DNA from: Linum tenue
Lineage: Eukaryota > Streptophyta > Magnoliopsida > Malpighiales > Linaceae
Direction of reading: 5' to 3'
NCBI GenBank assembly: GCA_946122785.1
Contig: CAMGYJ010000006.1
Span: 30,889,168-30,953,167 of the forward strand
DNA length: 64,000 nt
Shown in pieces: positions 34,001 to 45,762 of the stretch (positions are counted from its first letter, which is position 1; each line of letters starts with the position of its first letter). A program made the translations under genes and the position numbers. The notes beneath the pieces are model-generated. The model worked only from the letters and a program-made list of their open reading frames with translations, was not told where the DNA came from and did not search any database.

Positions 34001-37000
34001 ATTCAGTCTGCAATTGGTTCTGTCGCATCTGCTGCGGAGCAAGCTTTCATTCCTTATGCTGAAAGGGTCCTGGAGTTGATGAAATTGTTTATGGTACTTA
34101 CTAATGACGAGGATCTGCAATCCCGAGCAAGGGCTACTGAACTTGTTGGAATAGTTGCAATGTGTGTTGGAAGAGGAAGGATGGAGCCAATTATACACCC
34201 ATTCATGGAAGCTGCAGTATTGGTAATAAGAGTAGTAATTGTCTCTCATAACTATTCTGTTTCATGTTAGGCGGTGGCTTACTTCTCATTTTGACAGGGA
34301 TTTGGGCTTGAATTCAGTGAGCTTCGTGAGTACACACATGGATTCTTTAGCAATGTTGCTGAAATCATGGACGATGGTTTTGCACAGGTTTTAGTTTCTT
34401 TATCGACCTACATATTCTACTTTTTGTTCCTCTCATTAGTCGTTTCTCAATATTTATTCACCTGGTTGTCCTTTCTTTGCATAGTACCTTCCCCACGTCG
34501 TTCCTTTGGCATTCTCGTCATGTAATCTAGATGACGGCTCTGCAGTGGATATTGATGAATCTGATGATGAAAATATCAATGGATTTGGTGGGGTTTCATC
34601 TGATGATGAAGCACATGATGAACCCAGGGTTCGAAATATTAGTATAAGAACCGGAGTGCTGGATGAAAAGGCAGCTGCAACTCAAGCACTTGGCTTGTTT
34701 GCTCTTCATACAAAGAATTCATTTGCACCGTATCCTTATAGAGTTATTATTATCTGGTTACAATAATTTTATTTATTTATCATGAGTCACAATGTTCTTT
34801 ATGAATTATGTACTCTTTAAATCTTTCTCAAGATACTTAGAGGAGTCGGTAAAGATTTTAGTGAAACATTCAGAGTACTTTCATGAGGATGTGCGGCTTC
34901 AGGCAGTGATATCCTTAAAACGTGAGTACAATTCATCCATCTTTGGCATAATTTTAGGCTTGACTCACCACTCAATAGTTTTTTGTCTCCTGTCTCACTA
35001 CGTACTACAATGTGACATTCATGTTCATTCGTTTCTCTAAGTTTGTAATCAACAGATATTTTACCTATTTGGTCGGCAAAACATATACTAATTGTTCCAT
35101 TATAGTGTTGACTCATTATTTCGGTTCTTTGGGAATGCAGACATCTTGACAGCAGCACATGCAATCTTCTGTAATAGTAATGTGAGTGTGCATTTGAAAA
35201 AGAATTCTTCCTCAACATCTCTATTAGCATTTTATCGTATCGGTTTGCATGATGCTGCCTGTTCAATACCAGTTCTAGTTTAACTATTATATCTTCAAGC
35301 ATTCATTTTTATGATCGTAAAATGGAAGTGATAAGAGTCGGTCACGAGGCGTTTGCCATCTGTGTTGGTGAAGAATGTTTAACTGTTGTACCGTTGATGT
35401 GATGGACAATCCTCTTTGATACAGGATGGACAAGCAAAGGCATTAGAGATACTGGGTAAGAGCACCTTTTTTTGTGTCATAATCCTCTGCCCCTGTGTTT
35501 CAGGAGCTTTTTCATGGTATTTTATCCAAAAACTTCAATGTGACTATCTAATTTGTAATCTTTCAGATAGAGTAATGAATATTTATATCAAGACTATGAC
35601 TGAAGATGATGATAAAGAAGTTGTGGCACAAGCTTGCATGAGTGTAGCGGACATCATTAAAGACTATGGCTACATGGCTGTTGAACCTTGTAAGTAAAAG
35701 TAGAGTATGCATTACCCAATCACAGATGTAGTCTTTTACTTGGGAGGAGGCTGAACAAGTTTGTTGCTATTTGATGTGATGCAAATTCAGACATGCAGCG
35801 GCTTGTTGATGGAACTCTGACGTTACTTAGAGAGGAGGCTGCTTGTCAGCAACCAGAAAATGATAGTGACATTGATGATGATGGTGACACTGCACATGAT
35901 GAAGTCCTTATGGATGCTGTTTCAGATCTTCTTCCAGCATTTGCAAAGGCCATGGGTCCTCATTTTGCTCCTATTTTTGCAAAGCTCTTTGAACCTTTAA
36001 TGAAATTTGCGGTGGGTAGCATCTGATAGTTGCTGTGATGTGGTAATTCTTCCTTGCTATTGACTCTAATATCATTATTGTTACTAAAACTGTAGAAAAG
36101 CTCACGTCCTCCACAAGACCGTACTATGGTGGTTGCATCCCTTGCTGAAGTTGCACAAAACATGGGTGCACCTATAGGAGGCTATGTTGATGTAAGTTAG
36201 CAGTAAATAATTACTTCTTTGAACCAAGGGATAACCTCCCCCTACCCAAAACTAAAGTTGCAGTTTGCATATTTTCTGTTACCTTTTGCTCCAATTTGTT
36301 TAAAGGGTGATTCTTTTCTTCAGAGGTTGATGCATTTAGTGCTAAAAGAATTAGCTTCATCAGATGCAACAAACAGGAGGAATGCTGCATTTTGTGTTGG
36401 CGAGTTATGCAAAAATGGAGGAGAATTATCTGTCAAGTATCCTTATGCATTCCTGGACATTTTATTCACCTTCAACTTCCTTGCAACTTATACTGAATAC
36501 AGGCCTGATGGTTTTGGGTGGCTCTGCGGAGGCAGATTACATGAGATATTATTTAGCATTTCGTTCTTTTAGTAACAATCTTCTACAAGACAGTTGCCGG
36601 ATGCAAGGATAACAATAGGAGATAACTTTACCCCGTGGCTGGGTTTATCATTTTCATTTGTTCCCTTACATCAGCGCCAGGTACTACGGTGATGTATTGC
36701 GTGGACTGTATCCATTATTTGGGGATTCAGAACCTGATAATGCAGTCAGGGATAATGCAGCTGGTGCAGTAGCAAGAATGATAATGACCTATCCCCAGTC
36801 TATCCCGTTGAATCAGGTTGTTACCCCTTTTCTTCTTGTCCCTCATGCTTCTTTTCCAGCTAATTGTTTCACAGGGTTCTCATGTTTGTTGTTTTCTCGA
36901 CTTCCTCAGGTTCTTCCTGTTTTACTGAAAGCTCTTCCATTAAAAGAAGACCACGAAGAATCCATGGCTGTCTACAGTTGTATATCAACTCTTCTTTTTT

Positions 37001-37418
37001 CATCCAATCCACAGGTACTTTAGACTAGCGAATTGGTATCTGTTGGAACTAGTGACTTAATTAAAAACACTCACAATAATATTCATAACTTATGAATTAA
37101 AATGCTGGTTTGTCTGCCTGCACTATAGCAATCGAGTTGATTCAGAGTGTTCCTTAGGTTCTCTTGTCTGACACCCCTGCAACTCTGTTTCCCCTTCTCT
37201 GTTGATGCACGAAACAGATCCTTGCAGTGGTGCCGGACTTGGTTAATGTTTTCGCACAAGTTGTGGTGTCCCCAGTGGAAAGTCCTGAAGTTAAAGCTGA
37301 AATCGGCAGAGCGTTCTCACACCTAGTTTCTCAATACGGCCAGCAAATGCAGCCGCTATTGAGCAACCTATCACCTGCACATGCTAATGCTTTAGCTGCA
37401 TTTGCCCCTAGAAGCTGA
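31090..37418 (+). CDS. IMB4: Importin-4-like importin beta (IMB4), 20 exons, 1049 aa
   Basis: Nuclear import receptor that binds cargo and Ran-GTP and moves through nuclear pores; in Arabidopsis IMB4 (At4g27640) has been linked to import of GRF transcription factors. Exons by GT-AG and phase: 31090-31364, 31657-31789, 31914-32050, 32140-32185, 32861-33073, 33168-33671, 33776-33910, 34007-34222, 34298-34387, 34485-34729, 34833-34921, 35141-35181, 35425-35455, 35567-35689, 35791-36011, 36096-36191, 36324-36436, 36681-36816, 36910-37014, 37218-37418; total 3150 nt, about the length of the Arabidopsis protein. The N-terminus (LLIQFLMPDNDARRQAEEQI) is the importin-beta N domain; HEAT repeats fill the rest (e.g. 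KFREASVTALGIVSEGC, MVRGAASFALGQFAEYL). Acidic loops lie near residues 601-628 (DESDDENINGFGG) and 782-793 (DSDIDDDGD). All exons are open, so the gene looks intact. Confidence 0.93.
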
Positions 37419-38135
37419 TCCGTTAAAGGTGGGCCAGATTGGCGTAAATTCTTTCTTCTTTGCTGCACCTCCAGTTAATGCAGTTTGCACATGGCACTTG
37501 GCTTGCTGCATCCATGGCAGTGGGAAACCTGCTTTTTTACAAGGCCTAGTATCTGCTAGTTCTTCAGTTTTCATATTTGTTCATCAACTTTGCTCTTCAT
37601 GGCATTCAATTTATCACATCTTTGTGATTCGCCGATTTTTGTTTCGTGGTGTTGCTTTCCCGTGCAATTCTCTTCTGGGTCAGTTTATAGCGTCATCCAT
37701 ACAGCTGGTGTTCAATGGATTTGGTATTTCGGTTGAGGGGTTTCTGAGATGTTGAGCGTTGGGCAGGGATGATTGATGAAATGGGAGAAAAGGCGTTGAG
37801 CCTCTGTACACACAAATACACACAATGCTCTATTGTTTTCATATAGTTGGAATATGCATAATTCTTTTTTGAGATTGATTCCGTTGAAGAAGTTGAAGTT
37901 CATATAATCCTTTTCTATGTTTACTACACAGTAACCCCTTTGAAGAACGACTTGATGTAATCTTCTGGACCTTTAGAATTCAATCAGGCTACTCTGACTG
38001 TAAGGACTGTTTAGCGGAATTGCCTAGAATTTTTTAATTTTGCACGTTGCCATTATGCCCATTATTTGAGACGGCGTTTCCCAAATTTTACTTAAAGCAC
38101 CCCAACTTAATACATAAGATTATCTCTCTCTTCTT
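37419..38135 (+). other. 3' UTR and downstream region of IMB4
   Basis: T-rich sequence with no credible gene. Poly(A) signal-like AATAAA motifs are not obvious; the 3' end could not be set. The open frame at 37402-37755 overlaps the IMB4 end in another frame and is not supported. Confidence 0.4.
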
Positions 38136-38505
38136 GGGGTCGTTTGGATGGGTCAATTGTTAATGTGGTATTTGTAGAGTAAAAAAACTCATTTATTGTC
38201 ATGTGATATTTCAGTGTTATTTTAGTGGTAATAGAAATAAAGTATCTCGTTTGGTTGAACCATGCAAATGTGGCATTTGACATGTAGTATTTGGTAAAAG
38301 CAGAGTGATAAAACGAGTTATTTCGAAATAACACATGAGTATAAGTTATTTCAAATAACTCGTTTTGAGTTATTTGTAAATAACTCACTGTCCAAATAAT
38401 TTATTTAAGTAAAACGCTGCCAAACGAGTTATTTGCGTTCAAATAACTCATTGTGAGTTATTTGAACCCAAATAACTCATACAAATACTCCATCCAAACG
38501 ACCCC
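38136..38505. mobile_element. MITE, 370 bp, rich in GAGTTATTT palindromes
   Basis: Terminal inverted repeats GGGGTCGTTTGGATGG (38136-38151) and their complement at 38490-38505. The interior repeats GAGTTATTT and AAATAACTC many times in both orientations (38315-38480), so the whole unit can fold on itself. No convincing target duplication was found, so the superfamily (PIF or hAT type) is left open. Confidence 0.75.
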
Positions 38506-39774
38506 AAGCATGTACTTTTTTCTTCTAAAATGCAAAAAAAAAAAAAAAACACAAAAAAGAGCACACTTTCTGTTTGCTGCCATCAGTCATCATCGGTCAC
38601 TGAAGGAAGAGAACATCGGGGTTGAAGGAGGGACGTTTGTTAGGGTGTATTTATGTGTTTGTCGAAGAACAATTAAGCTACTTGAACTTTTTAGTCGGGT
38701 GATTATAGTAAAACTAGGCAGCGTATAGCCGTACATAGTGAGAACCCCCATCTTAACAGCTTATTCACCGTTATGAGCTAATAGTTTTGAGCAAAGCAAT
38801 GACAAATTACGCAATTCTAGTGTTGAAAACCTATATCCCTATTAAATGGACATTTATTGATCCAATGGAGCAAGAAAGAAACCACGAATTCTGCGTGACA
38901 GGTCAGAACACTGCAGGTGCAAATTGCAGCTCTCAAGGAAGAGCATCCGATAGACTTAAATCGAGTGAATAGTCTTGATGCGGACCTTACTAAGAATTGT
39001 GCCGAGGAGGAGTTGTTTTGATGAAGAAATCTAGGGTGCGGTGGCTTCGAGAAGGTGATTGGAACACGTCTTACTTCCATATGGTGACTAGGACTCTTCC
39101 TAAGCTTAACTTTGTGTAGAAATTGAAAATAGAGGATGAGGTTTAGGTCACGGAGGAGGAGGAGGAGAAACGAGAGTTGGTAAACTGACGCAGGGATGCC
39201 CCAAACTTAGATTGGAGGCAAGCGATGTCTGTGGATGGTTGTGGTGTTTCGCAACAGGGAGAGAAGATGACAAAAAGACGCAACAATAGACTGCAGGGTG
39301 GTTGTGGTCGGATCTGCCGCCATCGCTGGTAATCTCGCTCTCTGATTCTTGATTTCCTCAGATGAGTCTCCATCTCTACATCATCAAGCGCCTGTACTCC
39401 ACCTCCCTCACCCTCAACTCCAAGCGCGAGTTCCAGATCTTCGACAATCTGGTGTGGAAAGCAAAGGGGACATCGAACTCAGTCTTTGATTTGGATCTGT
39501 AGAATCTTTGGTAAGGTTAGATGGGAGGAATGTTGTAAATGGAGTAGACGAATTGAGAGCTTTCCTGGCGGCATCGACTGGAGAATGGGAGTGGGAGCAA
39601 CAAATGGATCTGACTGGGGTTGCAGTTCAACTAACAATCAACCGGACGAAAAATTGATTATTTGACTATTAAATTATTTTCGAAAAGGTTTAGCTATTAT
39701 TTTTTTAATGAAAAATTTGGCTATTATATTGATTTACCATAATAAAAATAATCAAAAGGTTATTTATTGCGAAG
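38506..39774. other. Intergenic with a LINE scrap and gene-like debris
   Basis: Holds a homopolymer A run (38532-38549), the LINE fragment listed separately, and a GC-richer piece at 39360-39470 that reads MSLHLYIIKRLYSTSLTLNS in one frame and then breaks; I do not recognise its source. Several short frames at 38453-39373 have no support as genes. Confidence 0.4.
38895..39170 (+). pseudogene. LINE reverse transcriptase linker fragment
   Basis: The + frame has the L1-type phrase KKSRVRWLREGDWNTSYFH, the stretch just before the reverse transcriptase fingers in plant LINEs, preceded by LKEEHPID-like and AEEE sequence and interrupted by stops. It is on the opposite strand to the LINE at 8016-12090 and is a separate insertion. 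Confidence 0.75.
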
Positions 39775-41463
39775 GGAAGGGCTATAGTGTTAACACTTTT
39801 TTTGTTAGCATGATATTAACACTAGTTTCAGCCAATAGAAACTGATATACCAAACGTAAAAAGATTTTTTACTGCACCAGCCCACCATATGCTCAAACAA
39901 TGCACTATTGCACCTGGGCCAACGATCGCACCCGGCCCATGACTCTCTCTAGTGAAATATTGGGTCAGACCCGTCCGTCTCTTGTCGGGAAACAATTGTG
40001 TCATGACCCGACAACACTAAATCATATAGTGGCTCGTGATTGCCTCTAGTAGTGGGTTCCTCCCTCCTCTCGGAGCCCGGATCCCCCGTGTATCATTGCA
40101 TCCAAAACCGCCGCCTGGACGCGCTATTGCCCCCGGCTAGCTGAGCCGGGGCTTCGCCTCTCCCTCGGGGTTCACCTCTCCCTCGAGCCCGTTATCGCTA
40201 CAGTTGAGCCCACTATTGCCTCCGGCTCCCGGTGCCGGGTCTTCGCCTCTCGTCCGGTTCTCGGTGCTCGGACTCGCTATCGCTCCTAGCTCGCGGCAAC
40301 CCGACTTCGCTTTCCTCTCGGCGCTCGGGCCTGCTATTGCCTCTGCGCTGGATTCTCAAATTAGGATCATATCAAGTGGTATCAGAGCCTGGTTCGAGAA
40401 TCCACCCAAACTTGGACCAAAAATCAGAATTGCACAACGTCGAACTCTTTTTTTTTGGGTTTTCTCATTTCTTTGAATAGCACGAAATAAAGATACTTGC
40501 GGAATCGATCAAACAAATCCGAACTCGTGAGAAGGGCCAGAAGGTATATGAAACCTTCCAAACAATCTCGAACCCGTGGAAGAGGCCAACCGATATTGTC
40601 GATGCTCGCCACAACTAGACGCGTTCTCTAGTTGATAAGAGACCACTCAAACCTCCCGAATCCTCAAAGGAGCGAATAAGCAAAATGTTCACTTGAACTT
40701 GTAAACACTTGTATTTTTTATTGCTGAAACTTGAATATTGGGTACAAAATTCGTAGCTCTTACATCCTCTATTTATAGAGGTCACAAAAACATAAAACTA
40801 ACCTAAAAGGAATAGGAAAACAAATCCCAAACTAACTAGGAAACATAATACTACTTAAATAAGGACTATAACTCGTTTTTATGACCAAAGGAAGCTCCTT
40901 AGCAGCTAAGTAATCTCCAAACAAGTTTTTAATGCTTAAGGAAGCTCCTTAGTGGTTAAGCAATCTCTTTCCTTGTCCTTTTCACATTTGGATGACTTGG
41001 GCAGCAAGGATGGACGTTTTGGGCTCCAAGAAATGTTGTAGGCCCAATCCTTAATGCATTCTCCATTTTATCCATCAAGAATGCTCCCAATTGATCCTTA
41101 AATCGTTGAATTCGAACCTTCATTTTGGGACCACGAGAATTGAATATCGCGCTAGTCGATATCGCATCAAACTTTTAGCTTTCGAGTACCAAGTCACGGC
41201 TGCAGAGCTCATTCGGAAAATTACGAATGGATGACGGAGACTGGAACTATGAGCCACGCTGGTGGTGCAATTGGGAACGACGAGGTGACGGAGGAAGCTG
41301 CGGCTGCTCTTGCCTTTTAGACGGGAGCGACGGTTGCACATAATGAAACACTAGGATTGAATAAGGGTGAGGAAGGATACATTATGAGGGTGAATTACTA
41401 TAATGCCCTTGTTAAAAATGTTAGTACGGTGCTAACCCTTAAGTGTGTTAGCATCCGCTCCCT
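39775..41463. mobile_element. Probable Mutator-like TIR element, 1.7 kb, with nested LTR-like sequence
   Basis: Near-identical 9-bp flanks ATTGCGAAG (39766-39774) and ATTACGAAG (41464-41472). The ends are inverted and diverged: AGGGCTATAGTGTTAACAC with GTTAGCA and TAACA blocks on the left, AGGGAGCGGATGCTAACAC with TTAGCA and TAACA on the right (minus strand). The interior is GC-rich at 40050-40370. It contains a tRNA-iMet primer-site-like motif at 40379 and, on the minus strand, a TATA box (CTATAAATAGAGG, 40768-40780), so LTR-type sequence is nested inside. No transposase. Confidence 0.5.
40379..40398 (+). promoter_or_regulatory. Primer-binding-site-like motif, tRNA-iMet type
   Basis: TGGTATCAGAGCCTGGTTCG matches the complement of the 3' end of plant initiator tRNA-Met with one mismatch over about 17 bases. 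This is the usual primer site of Ty1/Copia elements. No gag or pol follows, so it is the trace of a small or deleted element. Confidence 0.6.
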
Positions 41464-41840
41464 ATTACGAAGACGTCAATAGGGTCGACGTATATTAATT
41501 ACTAACGTGTCCCCGACCAGTTGGCCGGAGGAAGGTGAGGTATGAAATTTGATAATGTAATGGGGTGTATAGCTTATTGTTGTATAGTTTTTTTTTGGAA
41601 ACACATGATAAAGATAGTGAATTTTAGCAGGAAAGAGACATGAATGATGCAACGAATCAAAAATCAACCTTATGAACCAAAATCAAGTACCTGTTACCTT
41701 GTGAAACAATATTATTTCTGGTAATATGATGAGGTGGAGTAAGTTTTATAGAAACCAATTCCAGAAAATCGAATAAAAAGTCACATGTCACGACGGTCTT
41801 TGGAAAATTAGCATCTCACAATCGTTGCTAGCTTTTACAT
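41464..41840. other. Intergenic; nothing recognised
   Basis: No gene or repeat that I can support, apart from a T run near 41588-41596. Confidence 0.4.
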
Positions 41841-43152
41841 GGACTAATTGGGTTGGTCGAGGTTGAACTATTTAATAACTTTAAAATATATTATATTTTA
41901 GCCACTAAGATAAAAAAATAATAGCATAATATATATTATGTTAGAGAAAATAGCTTGTTTTAGAATGACAACCCCATGATGTTCATTTGTTTTACTTGAT
42001 GGCCAAATCCCGTCTCTTTTATTTTATTGTTAGCGGTTAGCCCATTAGAATCCATGCATTAGTTTATTGTTAAATTTTTTATTTTTAGCAATAAAAATGA
42101 GTATTTTTTTGCCCTTTCATATATATTTTACCAACACCGAGAAATAAAAGGTCTTAAAGAAAAACAATTGACACTCTTGGCCCCGTTTAAATCCGCATGT
42201 GTACAGTAAGTTGGCCCGTTCCACAGAGGAAATAGAAAAAATTGACACTCTCTATTCTACCCTTCCTACAAACGCTCATGGAGCAGTGAATTTGAAATGG
42301 GGAAAGAGTTTTTTTTCTATACTATTGTATGTGTTTAATTTAAATGTGATTGGTTATGATCCTTAATTTTTTTTTAAGTGGTCACGGCTCGAATCCCAGT
42401 ACAAGGAAATTTGAAAGAGATCTACACATAATATAATACGCCGAAGGGAAAAACGGGAGCCCCATTTCAAATTTCCTGCAACGAGAGTGAAAGTAGGAAG
42501 GACATTTTGGTCTTCACAATTACTTTTTTTTATTCATTAAAAACATAGGTACTGAGATTTGAACCATGACCATTTTAAAGAAATGCAAGGATCATAACCA
42601 ATCACACTAAATACATTTGTTATATCCTTTTAAATTAAAAACATATAATAGCAGGGTGGAAAAAACTCTTCCCCCATTTCAAATTCTCTACTCCAGAAGC
42701 GTTTGTAGGAATGGTAGAATAAGGAGTGTCAATTTTTTTCTCTTTACTCTGTGGAACGGGCCAACTTACCATACACATGCGGATTTAAACGGGTCCATGA
42801 GTGTCAATTTTTTTCTTTATACCCTTTCATTTCTCCGTGGTGATAAAATATATATGAAAAGGCAAAAATAATACTCCTTTTTATTGTTAAAAATAAAAAA
42901 TTTAACAATAAATTAATGCATGGTATCTAATGGGCTAACCGCTAACCATAAAATAAAAGAGTTGAATGGGTCTGACCTACATGGGATTTGACCATCAAGT
43001 AAAACAAATGAACATCATTGGTTTGTCATTCTAAAACAAGCTATTTTCTCTGGCATAATATATATTATGCTATTATTTTATATCTTAGTGGCTAAAATAT
43101 AATGTATTTTAAAGTTATTCAGTGGTTCAACCTCGACCAACCCAATTAGTCC
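41841..43152. repeat. Very long inverted repeat (hairpin), arms about 600 bp
   Basis: The left arm starts GGACTAATTGGGTTGGTCGA at 41841 and the right arm ends with its complement at 43152. Matching blocks run inward in mirrored order: ATAGCATAATATATATTATG, ACAAGCTATTTTCTC-type, GCTAACCGCTAAC-type, AAATCCGCATGTGTA, TTGGCCCGTTCCACAGA, and CCCCATTTCAAATT close to the centre (about 42470-42520). Short indels separate the arms in places. No coding capacity. It is probably a large MITE; a transcript would form a long double-stranded RNA. Confidence 0.88.
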
Positions 43153-43500
43153 AATTTTTATAATTTCAAATATATATTTTATAATCATTTGACATCATAA
43201 TGATCAAATTATAGTGTATTTTATAGGAAATCGTTTGGTATTTGTTAGTAAAAAACTAAACATAAAGATTTATTTGGTTATTTTAAACACTAAAACGATC
43301 CTAAACATTTTCAGTTACTTTTGAATTTCTGGTTTTATTCCCGAATAAGTGATGTGCAAATGGCGAATTGTAGTCGTCTTTTTTCTTTCACTATTTTTTA
43401 TTTTCAAATAGAAAGTTTAAAAGTAAAGAATAATTAGAATTTGGCATGGGTCGGTCAAACAGGCTGAATTTCAATTTTTGGCCCGTTTGTTTTATGCATT
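43153..43500. other. AT-rich intergenic
   Basis: Nothing recognised. Confidence 0.4.
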
Positions 43501-43559
43501 GCAAATTTATTAGCATGTTGATGGAAATTGCTTGGAAAAAAGACATATAAGTTGTACCT

Positions 43560-44470
43560 TTGCAGAATTGTCCTCAAATGTTTGAATGCTTTGTGAATCA
43601 GGTTCCGTAACTTTTGTGATGGTGTATGTGCTTGACGATTGCTCGATGTTGTGACTACTTAATTTGAGAGTAAATCTTTTGATTTTCCCTATGAGTTGTG
43701 ATACCAGTTCTGGTGGTTGCAGCATGTTGTCGTTGTTGGCTTGTAAAAGTTGTTCCGCCGTGATGCTAAATACCTTTTTTTTTTAACAAATTGTGTAGTA
43801 GTGCTATGAAACAGACCACCCATGAACGCTACGCTTATTATGGTCTGTTCTTACTTCCTGTGGTGAGAAATTGTGAATTGAGAATCATATTCGCCTACCG
43901 CACTGTGTCTGGCTGGTGGCTGCTTACTGTGCTCTCTAGAGTTATGAAACAGACTACCCATGAACGTTACCCTTAAGAGTCGATAACTTTGCGAAAACCC
44001 AAATTTAGGCAATCAAAGGTGGTGGATGTGTGATGATTTTTTATGGCTTAATTGTTTGTGAATTGGATATCTGATCTTTGTATGATAATAGGGGATGTTT
44101 GCTTAATAGAATAATCCATTTTAATTCATGTTTATTTTTAACATGAACTTTAGTAACTCAAAACCTTCGAGACACAAATCACCACTGCATTGTATCATTT
44201 TGCCTGGGTGCTTGCTGTGTTGTCAAACTTCTTTGCTGCTGCTGCTGCATTTACACTAACAGGGGAGTTAAGAACCCATGAATGTTTCCGTTTGACACAA
44301 ACAAGAGGACTTACTTCTAAATCGTGCACTAAAGATGATTGGAGGAAACATCTCTGTTGCAGTTGATATCTGGAGACCATAACAAAAGCAACGTATAACA
44401 TCAAAACCAACCATCTGAACTATTAGCATTGTTGCTTTACTCTTTTTTCGTGGTTGAGTCTCCTTCAAAA
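43560..44470 (-). pseudogene. RPA1-like single-strand DNA-binding fragment, possibly Helitron-derived
   Basis: The minus frame near 43780-43560 reads ITAEQLLQANN, then PELVSQLIGKIKRFTLKLSS, then YTITKVTEPD, which resembles the last OB-fold region of plant replication protein A large-subunit-like proteins, and ends at a donor-like GTACAA. Further upstream on the minus strand (44468-44340) a frame with IVQMVGFDVIRCF-like sequence resembles an earlier OB strand, though weakly. Such RPA pieces are often carried by Helitrons. No helicase or Rep domain is in view. Confidence 0.42.
43805..43975. repeat. Two-copy direct repeat
   Basis: TATGAAACAGACCACCCATG-type sequence followed by AACGCTAC at about 43804 recurs at about 43943 as TATGAAACAGACTACCCATGAACGTTAC, period about 139 bp. 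Confidence 0.6.
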
Positions 44471-45240
44471 AATTTAGTTTGATCTTAGAAAATTTTGCTT
44501 TTGCAGTCCTGTCTTGCCACCAACGCGTTCAGTAGATGGAGATGGCAGAGGAGAAGGCTATTTTTGTGTTGTTGTTGCTGGTTTAGGGATCGGTTTGTGA
44601 AGAAGAGGGAGAAGAGAGGGGGAAAGGGAAATGCAGGAGAGGGGGATAACTCTTTTCTCCGACAAAAATGGAGTGAAGAAAGGAATTATGATCAGTAAGG
44701 ATATGGTTATCTTACATAACGGTCTCTATTCTGTTTGAATTGAGCTTGGGAGGCAGTGATAAGGACGAGCTGCAACCAATTCATAGTGATAAGAGTGCTA
44801 TGAACTGTGATCAAGTCTTATTTCAAGTTAGAAGTTAGTTTCAGTATAAGGATTATTTAATTTGACAAGTTGTTTTGTCCATGATTCTTGGTAGTTTCAG
44901 GGCCATTCTAGTCATTGTTTAGTCTGTAATTTTTGAGAATTGATGTGCGAGTAATGACTTTCACTTAGCTTCAACTATTATGCGTGTATTTATTGGCATG
45001 TGATAGAATTCTCTTTTCATTTTCTTTGAATTCAGTTTCATACTCTAATTGTATCATTTGTACATAGGCAAATCATGCTCGAGATGACAACTCGCTGATA
45101 TGGCCGATGCAAGGAATGAAGCCATCATTAGAATTCAGACTGAAAACGGGGAGGGATGCCCAGGACTAATTCAATGATGATGGTATAATAAAAACTGTAG
45201 TCTGCATCAGCACCAATTTCTAGGCCTAAGTAAAGTTATT
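44471..45240. other. Intergenic; no supported gene
   Basis: A 67-codon frame at 44495-44698 is low-complexity (Arg/Gly/Lys-rich) and unsupported. The rest is AT-rich. Confidence 0.35.
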
Positions 45241-45757
45241 CAACCCAGAACTCTGTTTAGCGCTAAAAATTGCCTTCACCCAACCTTGATCCCGTTTGAC
45301 CCACTTTTGAAGAGTCAAGATATATGACTAATCCTCTCCGTTCGTATTTTCTTATTGAATCTTTCTGACCCTTTATGTTGGGGCGGGCCGGGAAGAATCT
45401 GATTAGTGGGTCGGTCCTAATCAAGTGGAATCCCAATCCCTTCACTCTCACTTGCTTTCTCTCCCATTCCACAAGTGGGTAACATACAGTAATCCGGCCA
45501 ACGGGCCGGGTAATAAGCTAGTTCCTTTGAAAGAGAGCAACCGTTTTTCCCTTCATGCATGTATTGCGTAGATTAAAGCTCCCCCGTCTTCTCTAGACTC
45601 CGCTTTGATATTTCCCGCCATTGCAGTAGAACAAAAAAGCTTCCTCCGCACTCCTTTTCTATTCCACTCCGCTCCTCAATTTCCTATGGCACCAGTTCGA
45701 CGACTGTGAAATCTCCGCTGAAATTGTACTTGTTTGTAATCTGCTTGGAAAATGGAA
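45241..45757 (+). promoter_or_regulatory. Ancestral promoter and 5' UTR region of the sororin-like gene
   Basis: This sequence lay directly upstream of the sororin-like start codon before the Copia insertion: the target duplication AATCC at 45758-45762 is followed, after the element, by AATCC and then the ATG at 52781. It holds an E2F-type site at 45611 and a pyrimidine-rich leader. It is now about 7 kb from its coding region. Confidence 0.65.
45611..45619 (+). promoter_or_regulatory. E2F binding site
   Basis: TTTCCCGCC matches the plant E2F consensus TTTSSCGC. In the pre-insertion layout it was about 160 bp upstream of the sororin-like ATG, the usual position for S-phase genes, which supports both the gene identity and the view that this was its native promoter. 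Confidence 0.7.
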
Positions 45758-45762
45758 AATCC
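45758..45762 (+). repeat. 5-bp target duplication of the Copia element, left copy
   Basis: AATCC, repeated at 52766-52770 right after the 3' LTR. Five bases is the usual Copia length. Confidence 0.85.

Noticed and set aside
40204..40480. 90-codon plus frame as a gene
   Set aside because: GC-rich repeat wording (CTATTGCC, TTCGCCTCTC) in a transposon interior; competing frames and no domain.
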